Assembly: GCF_031198435.1 (NCBI RefSeq)
Contig: NZ_CP133548.1
Span: forward strand, 1,614,501 to 1,678,500
Length of the DNA stretch: 64,000 bases
Direction of reading: 5' to 3'
From: Pleionea litopenaei
GTDB taxonomy: Bacteria > Pseudomonadota > Gammaproteobacteria > Enterobacterales > Kangiellaceae
Below, in pieces: positions 37,401 through 46,112 of the stretch. Position numbers and translations under genes: made by a program. Under the pieces are notes generated by a model. That model saw nothing but the letters and a program-made list of their open reading frames with translations. It searched no databases and was not told where the DNA came from. Numbering within the stretch: position 1 is the stretch's first letter; each line of letters starts with the position of its first letter.

Positions 37401-38669
37401 AGATAATGAACCACTGGCGGTTACTTCGACATTTGGATAACGCAATTCAACACCCGTTTGTTCACCGTTGAGCGCGGTGATTAACAAAGGTTCTGCCGCT
37501 TCATCGGCACGCAGTAATTGATAAGGAGCACCCATGTCTAACCGCCACTCGCTGCGCATTTCGCCGGCTATACGATCATCAAATGACCATTGCTCGCGGT
37601 CGAAGTCTAACCACAAGCGACGGTTTAAGGTTAATCGGTTACTGACGTTTTGTGGTATACCGCGTAACTTTTCATTAACGGTTGCAACACCATTGCTAGA
37701 GTAAAGAAAGCTTGGATATCTTTCCCATTGTGACGGCACATTCACCGACTCAGGATCAACCACCGAAAGCCCTTCTAGAGTCGCAATTCTCACTTTGGGT
37801 GCATCATCGAAGCTCCAAATCTCTTGTGTTGGCCAGATATCAGATGGTTTAGACAGCGTGAACCTTGTTAACTCTGCGCCCGCATAACTCTCAACACCGA
37901 GCGACCAGTTTCCTGAGCGCAATGTGACAATAAGTTCGCCATTCGCATTAAGGAACGCCGGTAAATCAGAGACAATTTTCGATGGCTTGAAGCCATCCAA
38001 TAACACGGGACCCAAATTCACTTGTCTCGATGCGCCACTCACACTCAATTCAACTTGCACATTAGAAGTGATAGGTTGTCCATCGCGAATTAAGCGAAAA
38101 GCCAAGATGTCGAGAGAGTCAGCTTCAAGCTTTTGCTCTGATTCAGCTAGAAACAAATGACTGCCCTGAATTTCTGGAAAATCTATCGGAGAACCATTAA
38201 GCTTTGCGGCTAGGTAACGACTAACTTCAGGGATATGCAGTGACTCTGGTTGAGAGTCCCACTTCCAGTAGCCCATAACCTTCGATGTGCCTTTGGGTAG
38301 CTCAACATAAGGATATCCGCCACGGTCAATAATAATCGTCGGTTGCGCGTTCACTGTCACCATGACTGGCCAAGCTTTGGAGTTGCCAGGAAGCGGAACA
38401 AAACTTTTTTTATACACTTTCCAGTTCTGTTCAAACTCACCACGCGTTCGGCTTAGCGACAAATTAAGTTTTCCGGGCCATGCACACAACCGGTGCTGCT
38501 CAGATAAAGGCTCGGCGCCTAACGTCATGGGGCAATCTAAAAAATCAATGTGTTTGTTAACCCAAGGAATCCATGGCTTTAACTCATCAGGGACGACTTT
38601 GTCTTGCGCTGCCCAAGCCGATAACCAAAAACTAAAAATAAATAGCGTTGCTTTCACCACCTTGGACAT
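34416..38669 (-). CDS. Very large multi-domain envelope protein of unknown function
   Basis: The 1417-residue protein has a signal peptide (TLFIFSFWLSAWA), about 440 residues of beta-rich extracytoplasmic sequence, then a group of membrane segments (WSLWDLFWLMIVVALCVHYG... and VLSFIVLLGLFTV). A short loop contains TVTGSRIKRSD, very like the N-terminal plug motif of TonB-dependent receptors. More membrane segments, a second large extracytoplasmic region (~750-1170) and a final membrane bundle follow. The C-terminal tail is built from NSSTD-type and acidic repeats. I recognise no named family. It is monocistronic and convergent with the pilin cluster. Confidence 0.7.
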   Translation of the reverse strand: MSKVVKATLFIFSFWLSAWAAQDKVVPDELKPWIPWVNKHIDFLDCPMTLGAEPLSEQHRLCAWPGKLNLSLSRTRGEFEQNWKVYKKSFVPLPGNSKAWPVMVTVNAQPTIIIDRGGYPYVELPKGTSKVMGYWKWDSQPESLHIPEVSRYLAAKLNGSPIDFPEIQGSHLFLAESEQKLEADSLDILAFRLIRDGQPITSNVQVELSVSGASRQVNLGPVLLDGFKPSKIVSDLPAFLNANGELIVTLRSGNWSLGVESYAGAELTRFTLSKPSDIWPTQEIWSFDDAPKVRIATLEGLSVVDPESVNVPSQWERYPSFLYSSNGVATVNEKLRGIPQNVSNRLTLNRRLWLDFDREQWSFDDRIAGEMRSEWRLDMGAPYQLLRADEAAEPLLITALNGEQTGVELRYPNVEVTASGSLSATSTVPVSGWSSSFEKVTWQLSLPPANRLLMATGAEFNNGWLNKWSLWDLFWLMIVVALCVHYGSKILAVTAGVSMTLMFHEQGAPLVSLTNLLLAFILYQQTALKNNVWVWIKRIYLGLSVLSFIVLLGLFTVQQIRVLIHPQLEHYSPTSSYGNNFSDAAPELLSAPPSKPRTQGPALEEKSVSKITVTGSRIKRSDVMQRYEENTVVQTGAGKPNWQWNEYRVEWNSPVSREQTVGLVIASPWMMTLWRLVMILGLFASVYFLAMRQWPQKLSINQFKSLTPLLLLIAITPFSQSGFSEVPSNAVLKELQQWLHQPEECAPHCVTLSGVRVLNDVRDKNDLLILELRADALADVAIPLPHSSEWHLTDVRINDRPSNWVVRKDNQDWLFVEKGRQKIALSGIISKRSSFAINFPMKPYNIQNLSSIWSTEGVHNGSLSGNALTLVKHPSAIAKDSAVSNESPSVANNNSQAVSIQPMVTIKRRFWFDTRWEVHTTVERIAPTSGEINVSVPLLPFERVITQQSQIKDGAIQLQLLSDEDSVDWRSSIERQSQLELSVATDAAFVEEWLVLVAHQWRFEVNGVNPVWPESIDRNDLWEFRYLPRKGESLTLNLEAPKPIEGESLAFDKLELMVTPGQLQESLKLSTQYRSSRGGQSSLRLGEGDHLKSWLDGSEVYLQLQEGDVDYTTAPGQHQLMLHWTRNQNMSFYSSLPEIDLKAPVSNLSISWKVPSDRWIIWTSGPVIGPAIIYWGELLAFLALALILWRTKILPIKAYQWLLLGLGLSMQSWGLLVLVTVWMLALAAHGRFRDKLGVDGFNVAQILLAIFSVLTIISLLVAIPMGLLSRPDMGIMGNGSNGYLLQWYLDKSSGAIPDVAIYSLPLWVFKTLMLAWALWLAFSIVKWIKWGWSVLNESEFLRSRPKTPKKQPAANKAMSSTQSSNHQDGELDSSTDNSSTDNSAADNSSKSEHAERDSGEGDSAEGGLADRDSAKPE
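34506..34550 (-). repeat. In-frame 15-bp coding repeat in the tail of the envelope protein
   Basis: Three 15-bp units at 34506, 34521 and 34536, the last two identical, encode the pentapeptide repeats (S)TDNSS. The neighbouring acidic tail (AERDSGEGDSAEGG) looks like a diverged continuation. Confidence 0.75.
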
Positions 38670-38734
38670 CGCTCTCTCCTAAAGTATTTGTTATTGTTTT
38701 TTACACCTACAACTTCGCTATGTTTATTCTCGAG

Positions 38735-38824
38735 CTTAAATATATACTGGCGTTTAAATATATTTTTTAACTTAAATATATTTTGTACCTTAAAAATATA
38801 CTGGAAATTAAATAGTCGTGTTCG
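38735..38824. repeat. Imperfect 18-bp A/T-rich tandem repeat, 5 units
   Basis: Units of 18 bp start at 38735, 38753, 38771, 38789 and 38807 around the pattern CTTAAATATATACTGGCG. The tract fills the gap between the rlmB stop and the envelope-protein gene, so it lies in the promoter region of the latter. Confidence 0.7.
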
Positions 38825-38826
38825 AA

Positions 38827-39570
38827 CTAGAGGCTGCGCTGCCGCACCACTTCAAAAAGGCAAACTCCAGCCGCCACCGATACATTTAAACTTGAAACAC
38901 TACCCTGCATTGGAATATGAAAAAGTTCATCACAATTCTCGCGCGTTAGTCTGCGCATGCCTTTTTCTTCAGCACCCATCACTAAAGCAATCTTTCCTGA
39001 CAACTTAGTCTGGTAAATACTTTGTTCAGCTTCACCAGCCGTGCCGATAATCCAAACGCCAAGATCTTGTAACGTTTTAAGTGCTCGAACGAGGTTAGTC
39101 ACTGCAAAAAAAGGAACTGTTTCAGCCGCACCGCAAGCAACTTTTCGTACCGTGCCATTTAGTCCAACGGATTTATCTTTCGGCACAACGATGGCCGCAA
39201 CGCCCGCTGCATCAGCGGTTCGGAAACACGCCCCTAAATTATGAGGATCGGTGACACCGTCTAATATTAATATTGTAAGGTCTTGCTCAGAGTTTTCGAC
39301 CAAGTGATAGAGGTCGTTTTCGGTTTGAACCAGCGAGCCCGTTTGTTTTAACTCAGCAATGACACCTTGATGGTTTTCATCGGTCATTGCATCAAGCTTG
39401 GTTTTGTCCCACCGAACGACCGGTATTTTATTTTTTGCAGCCAAACTTAAAAGCTTTTGAGCTTTTCCGTCTTGCCGGTTGGCTTGCAAATAGATTTTAT
39501 CTATTTGATCAACGCTCTTTTTTAATAATAAATCGACGGCATGTATGCCATAGACAATCTTATCACTCAT
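38827..39570 (-). CDS. rlmB: 23S rRNA (guanosine-2'-O-)-methyltransferase RlmB
   Basis: The 247-residue SPOUT methyltransferase modifies Gm2251 in the peptidyl-transferase P loop. It has an N-terminal substrate-binding domain (VYGIHAVDLLLKK) and knot motifs ILDGVTDPHNLGACFRTADAAGVAAIVVPKDKSVGLN, VMGAEEKGMRRLTRENCDELFHIPMQGSVSSLNVSVAAGVCLFE. It lies downstream of rnr, the usual rnr-rlmB pair. Confidence 0.97.
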   Translation of the reverse strand: MSDKIVYGIHAVDLLLKKSVDQIDKIYLQANRQDGKAQKLLSLAAKNKIPVVRWDKTKLDAMTDENHQGVIAELKQTGSLVQTENDLYHLVENSEQDLTILILDGVTDPHNLGACFRTADAAGVAAIVVPKDKSVGLNGTVRKVACGAAETVPFFAVTNLVRALKTLQDLGVWIIGTAGEAEQSIYQTKLSGKIALVMGAEEKGMRRLTRENCDELFHIPMQGSVSSLNVSVAAGVCLFEVVRQRSL

Positions 39571-39624
39571 GTTATTACCTTTAACCTAAACTACTTTTCA
39601 AACTAGGTATGCTATTAAAATTCT

Positions 39625-42132
39625 TTAGCGTTTTGTTTTCTTGCGAGTATTCTTATTCGAGGATATCTTTTTACCGCTCTTTTTCTTCGACTTATTAGCT
39701 CGCTCGCTTTTTTTACCTTTCGGGGTTGTCTTCTTTTTGGGCGAACGTTTTTTTCCATCACCCGATTTCGAATTTGAACGACCACGCCCCTCTCGCTGTT
39801 CACCCGACGCTTTTGATTGAGCCCTTCGATAAAGTTTCTCGCGCTCAGATAACGGAGCCGCTTTGCGCTGCTCATCATCAGGCACTAAGTCAAAATCTAT
39901 TTTTCGGTCTTCTAAATCGACACTGGCGACAATGATTTTAACTTCGTCACCCAGCTGGTAAACCACCCGAGTTTTTTCTCCGACCAACCGTTGTTTGCCG
40001 GCATCAAAATTAAAGTAGTCTCGTCCTAAAGCAGTGATATGCACTAACCCATCGATATGAAATTCCTGAATACGAACGAACAAGCCGAAATTAGTTACCG
40101 CAACGACTTCGCCCATATACTCATGCCCGATATGACTCGACATGAACTCACACTTGAGCCAGTCCATCACGTCACGAGTCGCCATATCAGCATTGCGTTC
40201 AGTACCCGAGCAAATTTCGCCAAATTGAGTTAACTGCTCATGGCTATAACTAACCGCACCACTGTAATTATGTTCTGGATCTTGTTTCGTTAAATACGAC
40301 TTAATCACTCGGTGCACTAATAAGTCTGGGTAACGCCTAATAGGTGACGTAAAGTGAGTATAGGCTTTGAAAGCTAGTCCAAAGTGACCGATGTTGTCAG
40401 GAGAGTAAACAGCCTGACTCATTGAGCGCAACAACATCGTTTGAATTTGTTCTACATCGGGGCGTTCTTGAACGTTGCGTAATAGTTCAGCATAGTCACC
40501 TGGCTCAGGCGTACCACCACCAAACAAAAACAAGCCCATTTCACCAAGAAAACTGCGTAAATCTTCGAGTTTTTTCTCCGATGGACCTTCGTGAATTCGA
40601 AACATTCCAGGGATTTTATGCTTTAAGAAAAATCGCGCCGCTGCCACATTTGCGCAAATCATGCACTCTTCAATAATTCGATGCGCATCGTTTCGAATAA
40701 CGGGAACCACTCGATCAATTTTACGATTTTCATTAAACACAATTTGCGTTTCGACGGTTTCAAACTCAATCGCCCCTCGCTTATGTCTCTCTTTCGCCCG
40801 TACTTGATAGAGGTCGTAAAGGTTTTCTAGATGAGGAACTAACTCCGCGTATTCTTTGCGTAACTCGTCATCGCCATTCAAAATAGCCCAAACTTTGTTA
40901 TAGGTTAAGCGAGCCTTCGAATGCATCACCGCTGAATAAAACTGATAGCCGCTGATTTTTCCTTTCGAACTGATCGTTACTTCGCACACCATGCATAAGC
41001 GATCGACTTTTGGGTTCAATGAGCAAAGGCCATTAGAAATTTGCTCAGGCAACATAGGCACCACATATTCGGGGAAATAGACAGAGTTCCCCCGCTGGCT
41101 GGCTTCATCGTCTAACGCACTGCCAGGCTGAACATAGTGCGATACATCAGCAATGGCAACCCACAAACGCCAACCGCCACTTTCTTTCCATTCGCAATAA
41201 ACCGCGTCATCAAAGTCGCGAGCATCTTCACCGTCAATCGTCACCAATGGAAGATGACGCAGGTCAACGCGATTCAGTTTATATTTTTCAGCGACCTCTG
41301 GTGACAGTGCTTGCACTTCGTCTTGCACGGCATCTGGCCAATCTCGGCGAATTCCATAATTATGAATCGCTATGTCAATTTCCATACCAGGCGCTAAATA
41401 TTCGCCTAAGACTTGAACAATTGCTCCGACAGGCTGTGTTTTATCGCTGGGTCGAGTGGTAATTCTAGCTACCACCACTTGCCCCTCGGTCGCTCCTGAC
41501 GTTTGCCCAGGCGGAATGAGTATATCTTGCGAAAAGCGGCTGTCGTCGGGTTTAACAAAGTGAATGCCGCTTTCTTGGAAGTAACGACCAACCAACTGAA
41601 TCGGTTGCTCAGACTCAAGAATCTCGACAATTTTCGCTTCGACGCGTCCGCGATGATCAACGCCCCGAGCACGGCAAACGACCTTTTCACCGTGAAATAC
41701 TTTGCGCATTTCACGGGCATTAATGAACCAATCGTCACCACCTTCATCGGGAGTAAAAAAGCCAAAGCCGTCTTTATGCGCAATCACCTTGCCGGTAACG
41801 AGAGAGAGCTTATTAACCGGCCCATAGGCTCCTCGGCGATTGCGAATCACTTGGCCATCTCGCTCCATCGCTTTGAGACGTCGGCTTAAAGCAATGAGGT
41901 CCTGTTCTTCCGACAGTCCTAATCCAGCCATAATTTCAGGAAAGTGAGCTGGGCCTGCGTGCTGCTTTAGGAAGTCGATGATGAATTCTCGACTGGGAAT
42001 CGGATTATCGTACTTTTGTGCCTCACGATCAAAATGAGGGTCGTCATGAGTACCGGAGGTTTCTGGAGATGATTGAGCGGCTTTCGCTTTCGACGCGCGC
42101 CCGCTGTTGTTCGTGGAATTCTTCTTAGGCAT
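39625..42132 (-). CDS. rnr: Ribonuclease R
   Basis: The 835-residue 3'-5' exoribonuclease degrades structured RNA. In order it has an N-terminal helix-turn-helix, two cold-shock domains, the RNB catalytic domain with ITIDGEDARDFDDAV-type metal-binding aspartates (here VTIDGEDARDFDDAVY), an S1 domain (EVVAVTNFGLFVRIQEFHIDGLVHI) and a Lys/Ser/Arg-rich C-terminal tail of about 75 residues. That tail is typical for RNase R and mediates ribosome or tmRNA-SmpB contacts in E. coli. It is first in an rnr-rlmB operon. Confidence 0.97.
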   Translation of the reverse strand: MPKKNSTNNSGRASKAKAAQSSPETSGTHDDPHFDREAQKYDNPIPSREFIIDFLKQHAGPAHFPEIMAGLGLSEEQDLIALSRRLKAMERDGQVIRNRRGAYGPVNKLSLVTGKVIAHKDGFGFFTPDEGGDDWFINAREMRKVFHGEKVVCRARGVDHRGRVEAKIVEILESEQPIQLVGRYFQESGIHFVKPDDSRFSQDILIPPGQTSGATEGQVVVARITTRPSDKTQPVGAIVQVLGEYLAPGMEIDIAIHNYGIRRDWPDAVQDEVQALSPEVAEKYKLNRVDLRHLPLVTIDGEDARDFDDAVYCEWKESGGWRLWVAIADVSHYVQPGSALDDEASQRGNSVYFPEYVVPMLPEQISNGLCSLNPKVDRLCMVCEVTISSKGKISGYQFYSAVMHSKARLTYNKVWAILNGDDELRKEYAELVPHLENLYDLYQVRAKERHKRGAIEFETVETQIVFNENRKIDRVVPVIRNDAHRIIEECMICANVAAARFFLKHKIPGMFRIHEGPSEKKLEDLRSFLGEMGLFLFGGGTPEPGDYAELLRNVQERPDVEQIQTMLLRSMSQAVYSPDNIGHFGLAFKAYTHFTSPIRRYPDLLVHRVIKSYLTKQDPEHNYSGAVSYSHEQLTQFGEICSGTERNADMATRDVMDWLKCEFMSSHIGHEYMGEVVAVTNFGLFVRIQEFHIDGLVHITALGRDYFNFDAGKQRLVGEKTRVVYQLGDEVKIIVASVDLEDRKIDFDLVPDDEQRKAAPLSEREKLYRRAQSKASGEQREGRGRSNSKSGDGKKRSPKKKTTPKGKKSERANKSKKKSGKKISSNKNTRKKTKR

Positions 42133-42421
42133 AAGTATCCTGATTAACGGTTATACATAGAGTTTAACGGACTTTGCGGTAAAACAGAATTAGCAATTGA
42201 TATTATCAATACCTTTCGTCGCCGTCATGTCACCCGCCGAACTTACGACCCGTCAGCCAATCTTTTCACCTGAACACCCTTCACGATCATTTGCGCCAGC
42301 TTTCGCCCGTTCGCTATCGAACACTCTGGGAAAAATTCATAGAGGTCTCTCTCGATGCTATCGTTCAGTGACTTCTATTCCCTGGCTCTCATTCTCAGGT
42401 TCTAGTTCTCAATCTCTCACT

Positions 42422-42489
42422 CTGGTGCTTACACCATTCTTGCACTCACATCATTCTGGTACTCACACCATTTGATACTCACAAAAGAG
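42422..42489. repeat. Imperfect 17-bp tandem repeat, 3-4 units
   Basis: Units of 17 bp start at 42422, 42439 and 42456 (pattern CTGGTACTCACACCATT), with a diverged fourth at 42473. Confidence 0.7.
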
Positions 42490-42711
42490 TAGTAAAGCCT
42501 CAAATATCTCGCAATGATATTATTTAAACATTCTTAAATTTTAATAACAGTGGCTTGCATTATTCTTCGAATAAGTAATACCGTAAGAACTGCGCCAGTT
42601 CCTGCAAAAAAGGCAATGAATCATGAGTTTTTAGCGCTTTTAATCGGCATCAAATAATGAGTGTATTTTTTATGCCAGTCGGGCGCTGTTCTCATCAATA
42701 CAATATTTTAT

Positions 42712-42739
42712 TTGACATTAATTGAAATCCTATTATTTT
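42712..42739 (+). promoter_or_regulatory. Candidate promoter of the DUF3015 gene
   Basis: A perfect TTGACA (42712-42717) is followed after 16 bp by TATTTT (42734-42739), about 30 bp upstream of the ATG. Confidence 0.45.
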
Positions 42740-42770
42740 GAATGTGGGACTAATAAATGGAGATTAAACA

Positions 42771-43238
42771 ATGAAGAAAGTTCTTTTAGGCGCAATCGTA
42801 CTTGTAGGTTCAACTTCTGTTATGGCTGAAGCAGGCCCAGGATGTGGACTTGGTGCGCAAGTTTTTAAAGGCAAAAGCGGTACTGTATCTCATGTTTTAG
42901 CTGCAACAACCAATGGTACTTCTGGTAACCAAACCTTCGGTATGACTTCTGGTACCTTAGGATGCAACACCAGCCAAACCATTCAAGTTGCTACTCTATA
43001 TATGGATTCAAATATCGACAAAGTAGCGGCCGATATGTCAAAAGGTGACGGTGAAGCACTCAATGCTCTCGCGGAGCTATTAGGTGTAGAGTCTCAAGAC
43101 AAAGCTCGCTTCAATGCTTTGTTAAAAAGTAACTTCGATAAAGTTTTCACTTCAACAGAAACCACTTCTGACGAAGCGATCCAAAACATCGTTGCACTTT
43201 TGAAGAAAGATGACGTATTAAAGTCTTACGCGGCTTAA
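42771..43238 (+). CDS. DUF3015 family secreted protein
   Basis: The 155-residue protein has a signal peptide (VLLGAIVLVGSTSVMA). The mature start GPGCGLGAQVFKGKSG and the conserved TSGTLGCN segment give two cysteines for a probable disulfide, followed by helices. The family is common in gammaproteobacteria and its function is unknown. It usually sits beside a DUF4105 gene, as here (79 bp downstream), so the two probably work together at the envelope. Confidence 0.85.
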   Translation: MKKVLLGAIVLVGSTSVMAEAGPGCGLGAQVFKGKSGTVSHVLAATTNGTSGNQTFGMTSGTLGCNTSQTIQVATLYMDSNIDKVAADMSKGDGEALNALAELLGVESQDKARFNALLKSNFDKVFTSTETTSDEAIQNIVALLKKDDVLKSYAA

Positions 43239-43317
43239 TACGATTCAAGGAGGCGGCAACGTCTCCTTCTCTCATACCTGCCTAGTTGTAAACTCATTCA
43301 GCCAAAGACATTTTTTC

Positions 43318-45147
43318 ATGAAACGGACGTTGCTTGCCTGTATTTTCACAGTCTCTTCTTTCTGCTTAGCCAATACTTCGCCATCGACTGAACAACCCAC
43401 TAAACCACTTTCCACTCTCGCCAAAGAAGCGCAATGGTTGCGTTTACTGCACATAATTGATTTCGATGGTTCGAGTGAAGTCGACGATGCTAAATTTTTT
43501 CTTAGCGACGAAAGAACGGCCGTCTCTGAACTTAATGCCGCAGTTCGAGAGTTCCGTCAAAACCCAACATTACGCTGTCGTTTTCCCGCTAGATATGAAT
43601 GGTTAGCCAGTCAACTGAACTGGTCATCCAATGAAATTAGCGCCGAGCAATGCCCCAAGCTGTTCGAGTGGATGCAACAACTGAATCCACAAAATGTATC
43701 GCTCATTTTTCCAGCATCTTATATGAACAGCCCATCTTCGATGTTTGGGCATTTGTTTTTGCGGCTAGATACCAGCAACTCACATAATGACTTACTGGCG
43801 TACAGTGTCAATTATGGTGCCGATGTGGAGTCTGATGACAGCTCCATTACCTACATGGTTAAAGGGTTAAGCGGTGGTTATCCCGGAACCTACACCATTG
43901 TTCCTTACTATGAGAAAGTTAAAGAATACAACGACATTGAACACAGAGATATCTGGGAATATCCGTTGCATTTAAACGTCACGCAAGTACGTCGATTGAT
44001 GTTGCATTTGTGGGAGCTAAAAGACGTCAAAATTGACTACTACTTTATTGACGAAAACTGTGCTTATCGTATTCTCGCTTTACTGGCAGTTATTTTTCCT
44101 GAACTCGACTTGTTATCAGAGTTCCAAGGTCGAGCAGTTCCTATCGATGTTTTAAAAAGTACGTTAAGAAACCAACTGGTTTCAAAAGCAAAATATCGCG
44201 CATCGCTAAGCACTGAGCTATTAAATCAATACGAATCATTAAGTTCGATTGAACAACAGTGGGTCATGCAAATAATTGAGGATCAAGGTCAGTTAAACTC
44301 TGCAGCCTTCCAAGCGCTGACCGACGTAGAAAAAGCCAATGTGTACGACACACTTAATTTATGGCTCCGCTATGAGTTATCCGATGCAGGAGAGTCTGTC
44401 GACCGTGCGGAGCTAGGCTTTGCGTTGCTCAGAGCTCGAAGTAAAATTAACACTCCCCTGCCAACGCAAGAACTATCAAAGCCAGAAGCACCAGAAAATG
44501 GTCATGACGCTTATCGACTTGGTACCTGGGTACAATACAAAAATAACGATTCTGCGTTACTTCTTTCTGGACGCGTGGCCTATCACGATTTATTAGATAA
44601 CTCCGCAGGCTATCTTGCCGGCGCACAGATTGAGTTTTTAAATTTATCACTCAGTGTCAACGACACCAGCAAAATCGAAAACCTAACGCTCTTATCTCTA
44701 AAGTCGTTATCGCCGCACAACGATCTCATGCGTCCTCTGTCTTGGAGTTTTCAAGTTGGTGGAAAAAGAATGCATCGTTCGTCAGATGAGAGCGACTTTA
44801 TGCAATACTTAGACGGTAAAGTTGGCAGTACCTTCGGAAGTAATCAATCGATGTACTATATGCTCTACGGAGTTAAGCTCACACAAACCAATCATGACTC
44901 CGACCAACCTAGCACGTTAGCCGCAATAAACCTTGGTTGGCGTAGCGAAAGCCAATATGGACAGTGGTTAATCGATTATGAATACGGTAGAGATGTTGAT
45001 GCATCAAATTTAGAGCTAAGCTCTATTGCCTTGAGCTTTAACGCTAACTTGTCAAAGAATTCGGCATTTCGAGTGGATATCTCTCGACAATCGTTCAATG
45101 ACTTCTACTTCAATGATGTAAAACTTGGATACCTCTATTACCTGTAA
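43318..45147 (+). CDS. DUF4105 (Lnb-type periplasmic domain) envelope protein
   Basis: The 609-residue protein has a signal peptide (LLACIFTVSSFCLA). The DUF4105 core (~110-290) contains PASYMNSPSSMFGHLFLRLDT with the conserved His and HRDIWEYPLHLN...YYFIDENCAYRIL with the conserved Cys. This is the pattern of the NlpC/P60-like Lnb N-terminal domain, so a Cys/His hydrolase or transferase is plausible. The C-terminal ~250 residues look like a beta-barrel or beta-rich outer-membrane part ending in aromatic LGYLYYL. It follows the DUF3015 gene. Confidence 0.82.
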   Translation: MKRTLLACIFTVSSFCLANTSPSTEQPTKPLSTLAKEAQWLRLLHIIDFDGSSEVDDAKFFLSDERTAVSELNAAVREFRQNPTLRCRFPARYEWLASQLNWSSNEISAEQCPKLFEWMQQLNPQNVSLIFPASYMNSPSSMFGHLFLRLDTSNSHNDLLAYSVNYGADVESDDSSITYMVKGLSGGYPGTYTIVPYYEKVKEYNDIEHRDIWEYPLHLNVTQVRRLMLHLWELKDVKIDYYFIDENCAYRILALLAVIFPELDLLSEFQGRAVPIDVLKSTLRNQLVSKAKYRASLSTELLNQYESLSSIEQQWVMQIIEDQGQLNSAAFQALTDVEKANVYDTLNLWLRYELSDAGESVDRAELGFALLRARSKINTPLPTQELSKPEAPENGHDAYRLGTWVQYKNNDSALLLSGRVAYHDLLDNSAGYLAGAQIEFLNLSLSVNDTSKIENLTLLSLKSLSPHNDLMRPLSWSFQVGGKRMHRSSDESDFMQYLDGKVGSTFGSNQSMYYMLYGVKLTQTNHDSDQPSTLAAINLGWRSESQYGQWLIDYEYGRDVDASNLELSSIALSFNANLSKNSAFRVDISRQSFNDFYFNDVKLGYLYYL

Positions 45148-45171
45148 CCTCTAGAGTAAGATAGCACGGCT

Positions 45172-46011
45172 ATGATACGACTATACCAAGCGTTGATTTA
45201 CGCAACCGTGGTTATGAGTTTAAGCGGATGTACTCATTTGTTTTTTCAACCACAAAAACACGTCTATTACACACCCGATCAGTTTAATATTGAGTACCAA
45301 GACATTTTAATTCATCAGCCAGATCAAAACCGATTGCACGGCTGGCTAATGAAGCCGCAAAAGCAATGCATTGGCACTGTTATTTTTTTCCACGGTAACG
45401 CAGAAAACATTTCGACGCATTTCCAAAACGTTGTATGGCTTTTAAACGAGGGTTATCAAGTGGCTTTATTCGATTATCGTGGATACGGCCAATCGGATGG
45501 AGTACCAGAAGTAGCTGGGGCGATGAATGACATCTTAGTCACTAGCCGTTATAGCATTGACAACTACTCGAAAGGATTACCGGTTTTTGTGTTTGGTCAA
45601 AGCCTCGGCGGTGCCTTATCCATCACCGCATTCGCTCATGCCCCAGAACTTGCCAATCGGGTCGATGGTTTTATTTTTGAGGCCAGTTTTTCGAGCTACC
45701 AAACCATTGCTCAACAAAGTCTCGGGGAATTTTGGCTCACTTGGCTTTTTCAATACCCTTTATCATGGACCGCAATCACGGAGTTTGATCCTGAACTTCA
45801 TATCAAAAAAATTACCAAACCCATTTTAATCATTCATAGTAAAGACGATCAGATAATTCCCTTCGAGCATGCTGAAAAATTACATCGAGAAAGTCCCAAC
45901 AGCCAGCTTTTTGTAACCGTCGGACCGCATATTAACAGCTCAAAAAACAGACAATATCGTAGAGAGTTGCTGGCTTTTCTAAAACGACAAACAGGTGAAG
46001 ACAGTAATTAA
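45172..46011 (+). CDS. Alpha/beta-hydrolase lipoprotein
   Basis: The 279-residue protein has a lipobox (LSGC), so it is probably membrane-anchored. It carries the hydrolase fold, with oxyanion region FFHGNAE, nucleophile elbow GQSLGG, acid region HSKDDQIIP and catalytic His in GPHINSS. It resembles the BEM46/ABHD13-like group. The substrate is unknown. It begins 24 bp after the DUF4105 gene and is probably cotranscribed. Confidence 0.85.
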   Translation: MIRLYQALIYATVVMSLSGCTHLFFQPQKHVYYTPDQFNIEYQDILIHQPDQNRLHGWLMKPQKQCIGTVIFFHGNAENISTHFQNVVWLLNEGYQVALFDYRGYGQSDGVPEVAGAMNDILVTSRYSIDNYSKGLPVFVFGQSLGGALSITAFAHAPELANRVDGFIFEASFSSYQTIAQQSLGEFWLTWLFQYPLSWTAITEFDPELHIKKITKPILIIHSKDDQIIPFEHAEKLHRESPNSQLFVTVGPHINSSKNRQYRRELLAFLKRQTGEDSN

Positions 46012-46112
46012 GCGAGAGCATCGAGGTTTTGCCTGATGCTCTCAAGGAAGTGACTGCCTTTTAGGAAGGCTATGCTCTTTCGGGAAGCAATGCTCTTCGA
46101 CGAATAATGAGA

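Larger units (their letters stand above)
42133..42770. other. Gene-free region between rnr and the DUF3015 gene
   Basis: This 638-bp divergent intergenic region has no supported gene. It contains a 17-bp repeat tract (42422-42489) preceded by diverged TTCTC/CTCTC-rich repeats from about 42360. An A/T-rich stretch and a promoter-like element lie in front of the DUF3015 gene. Confidence 0.5.
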
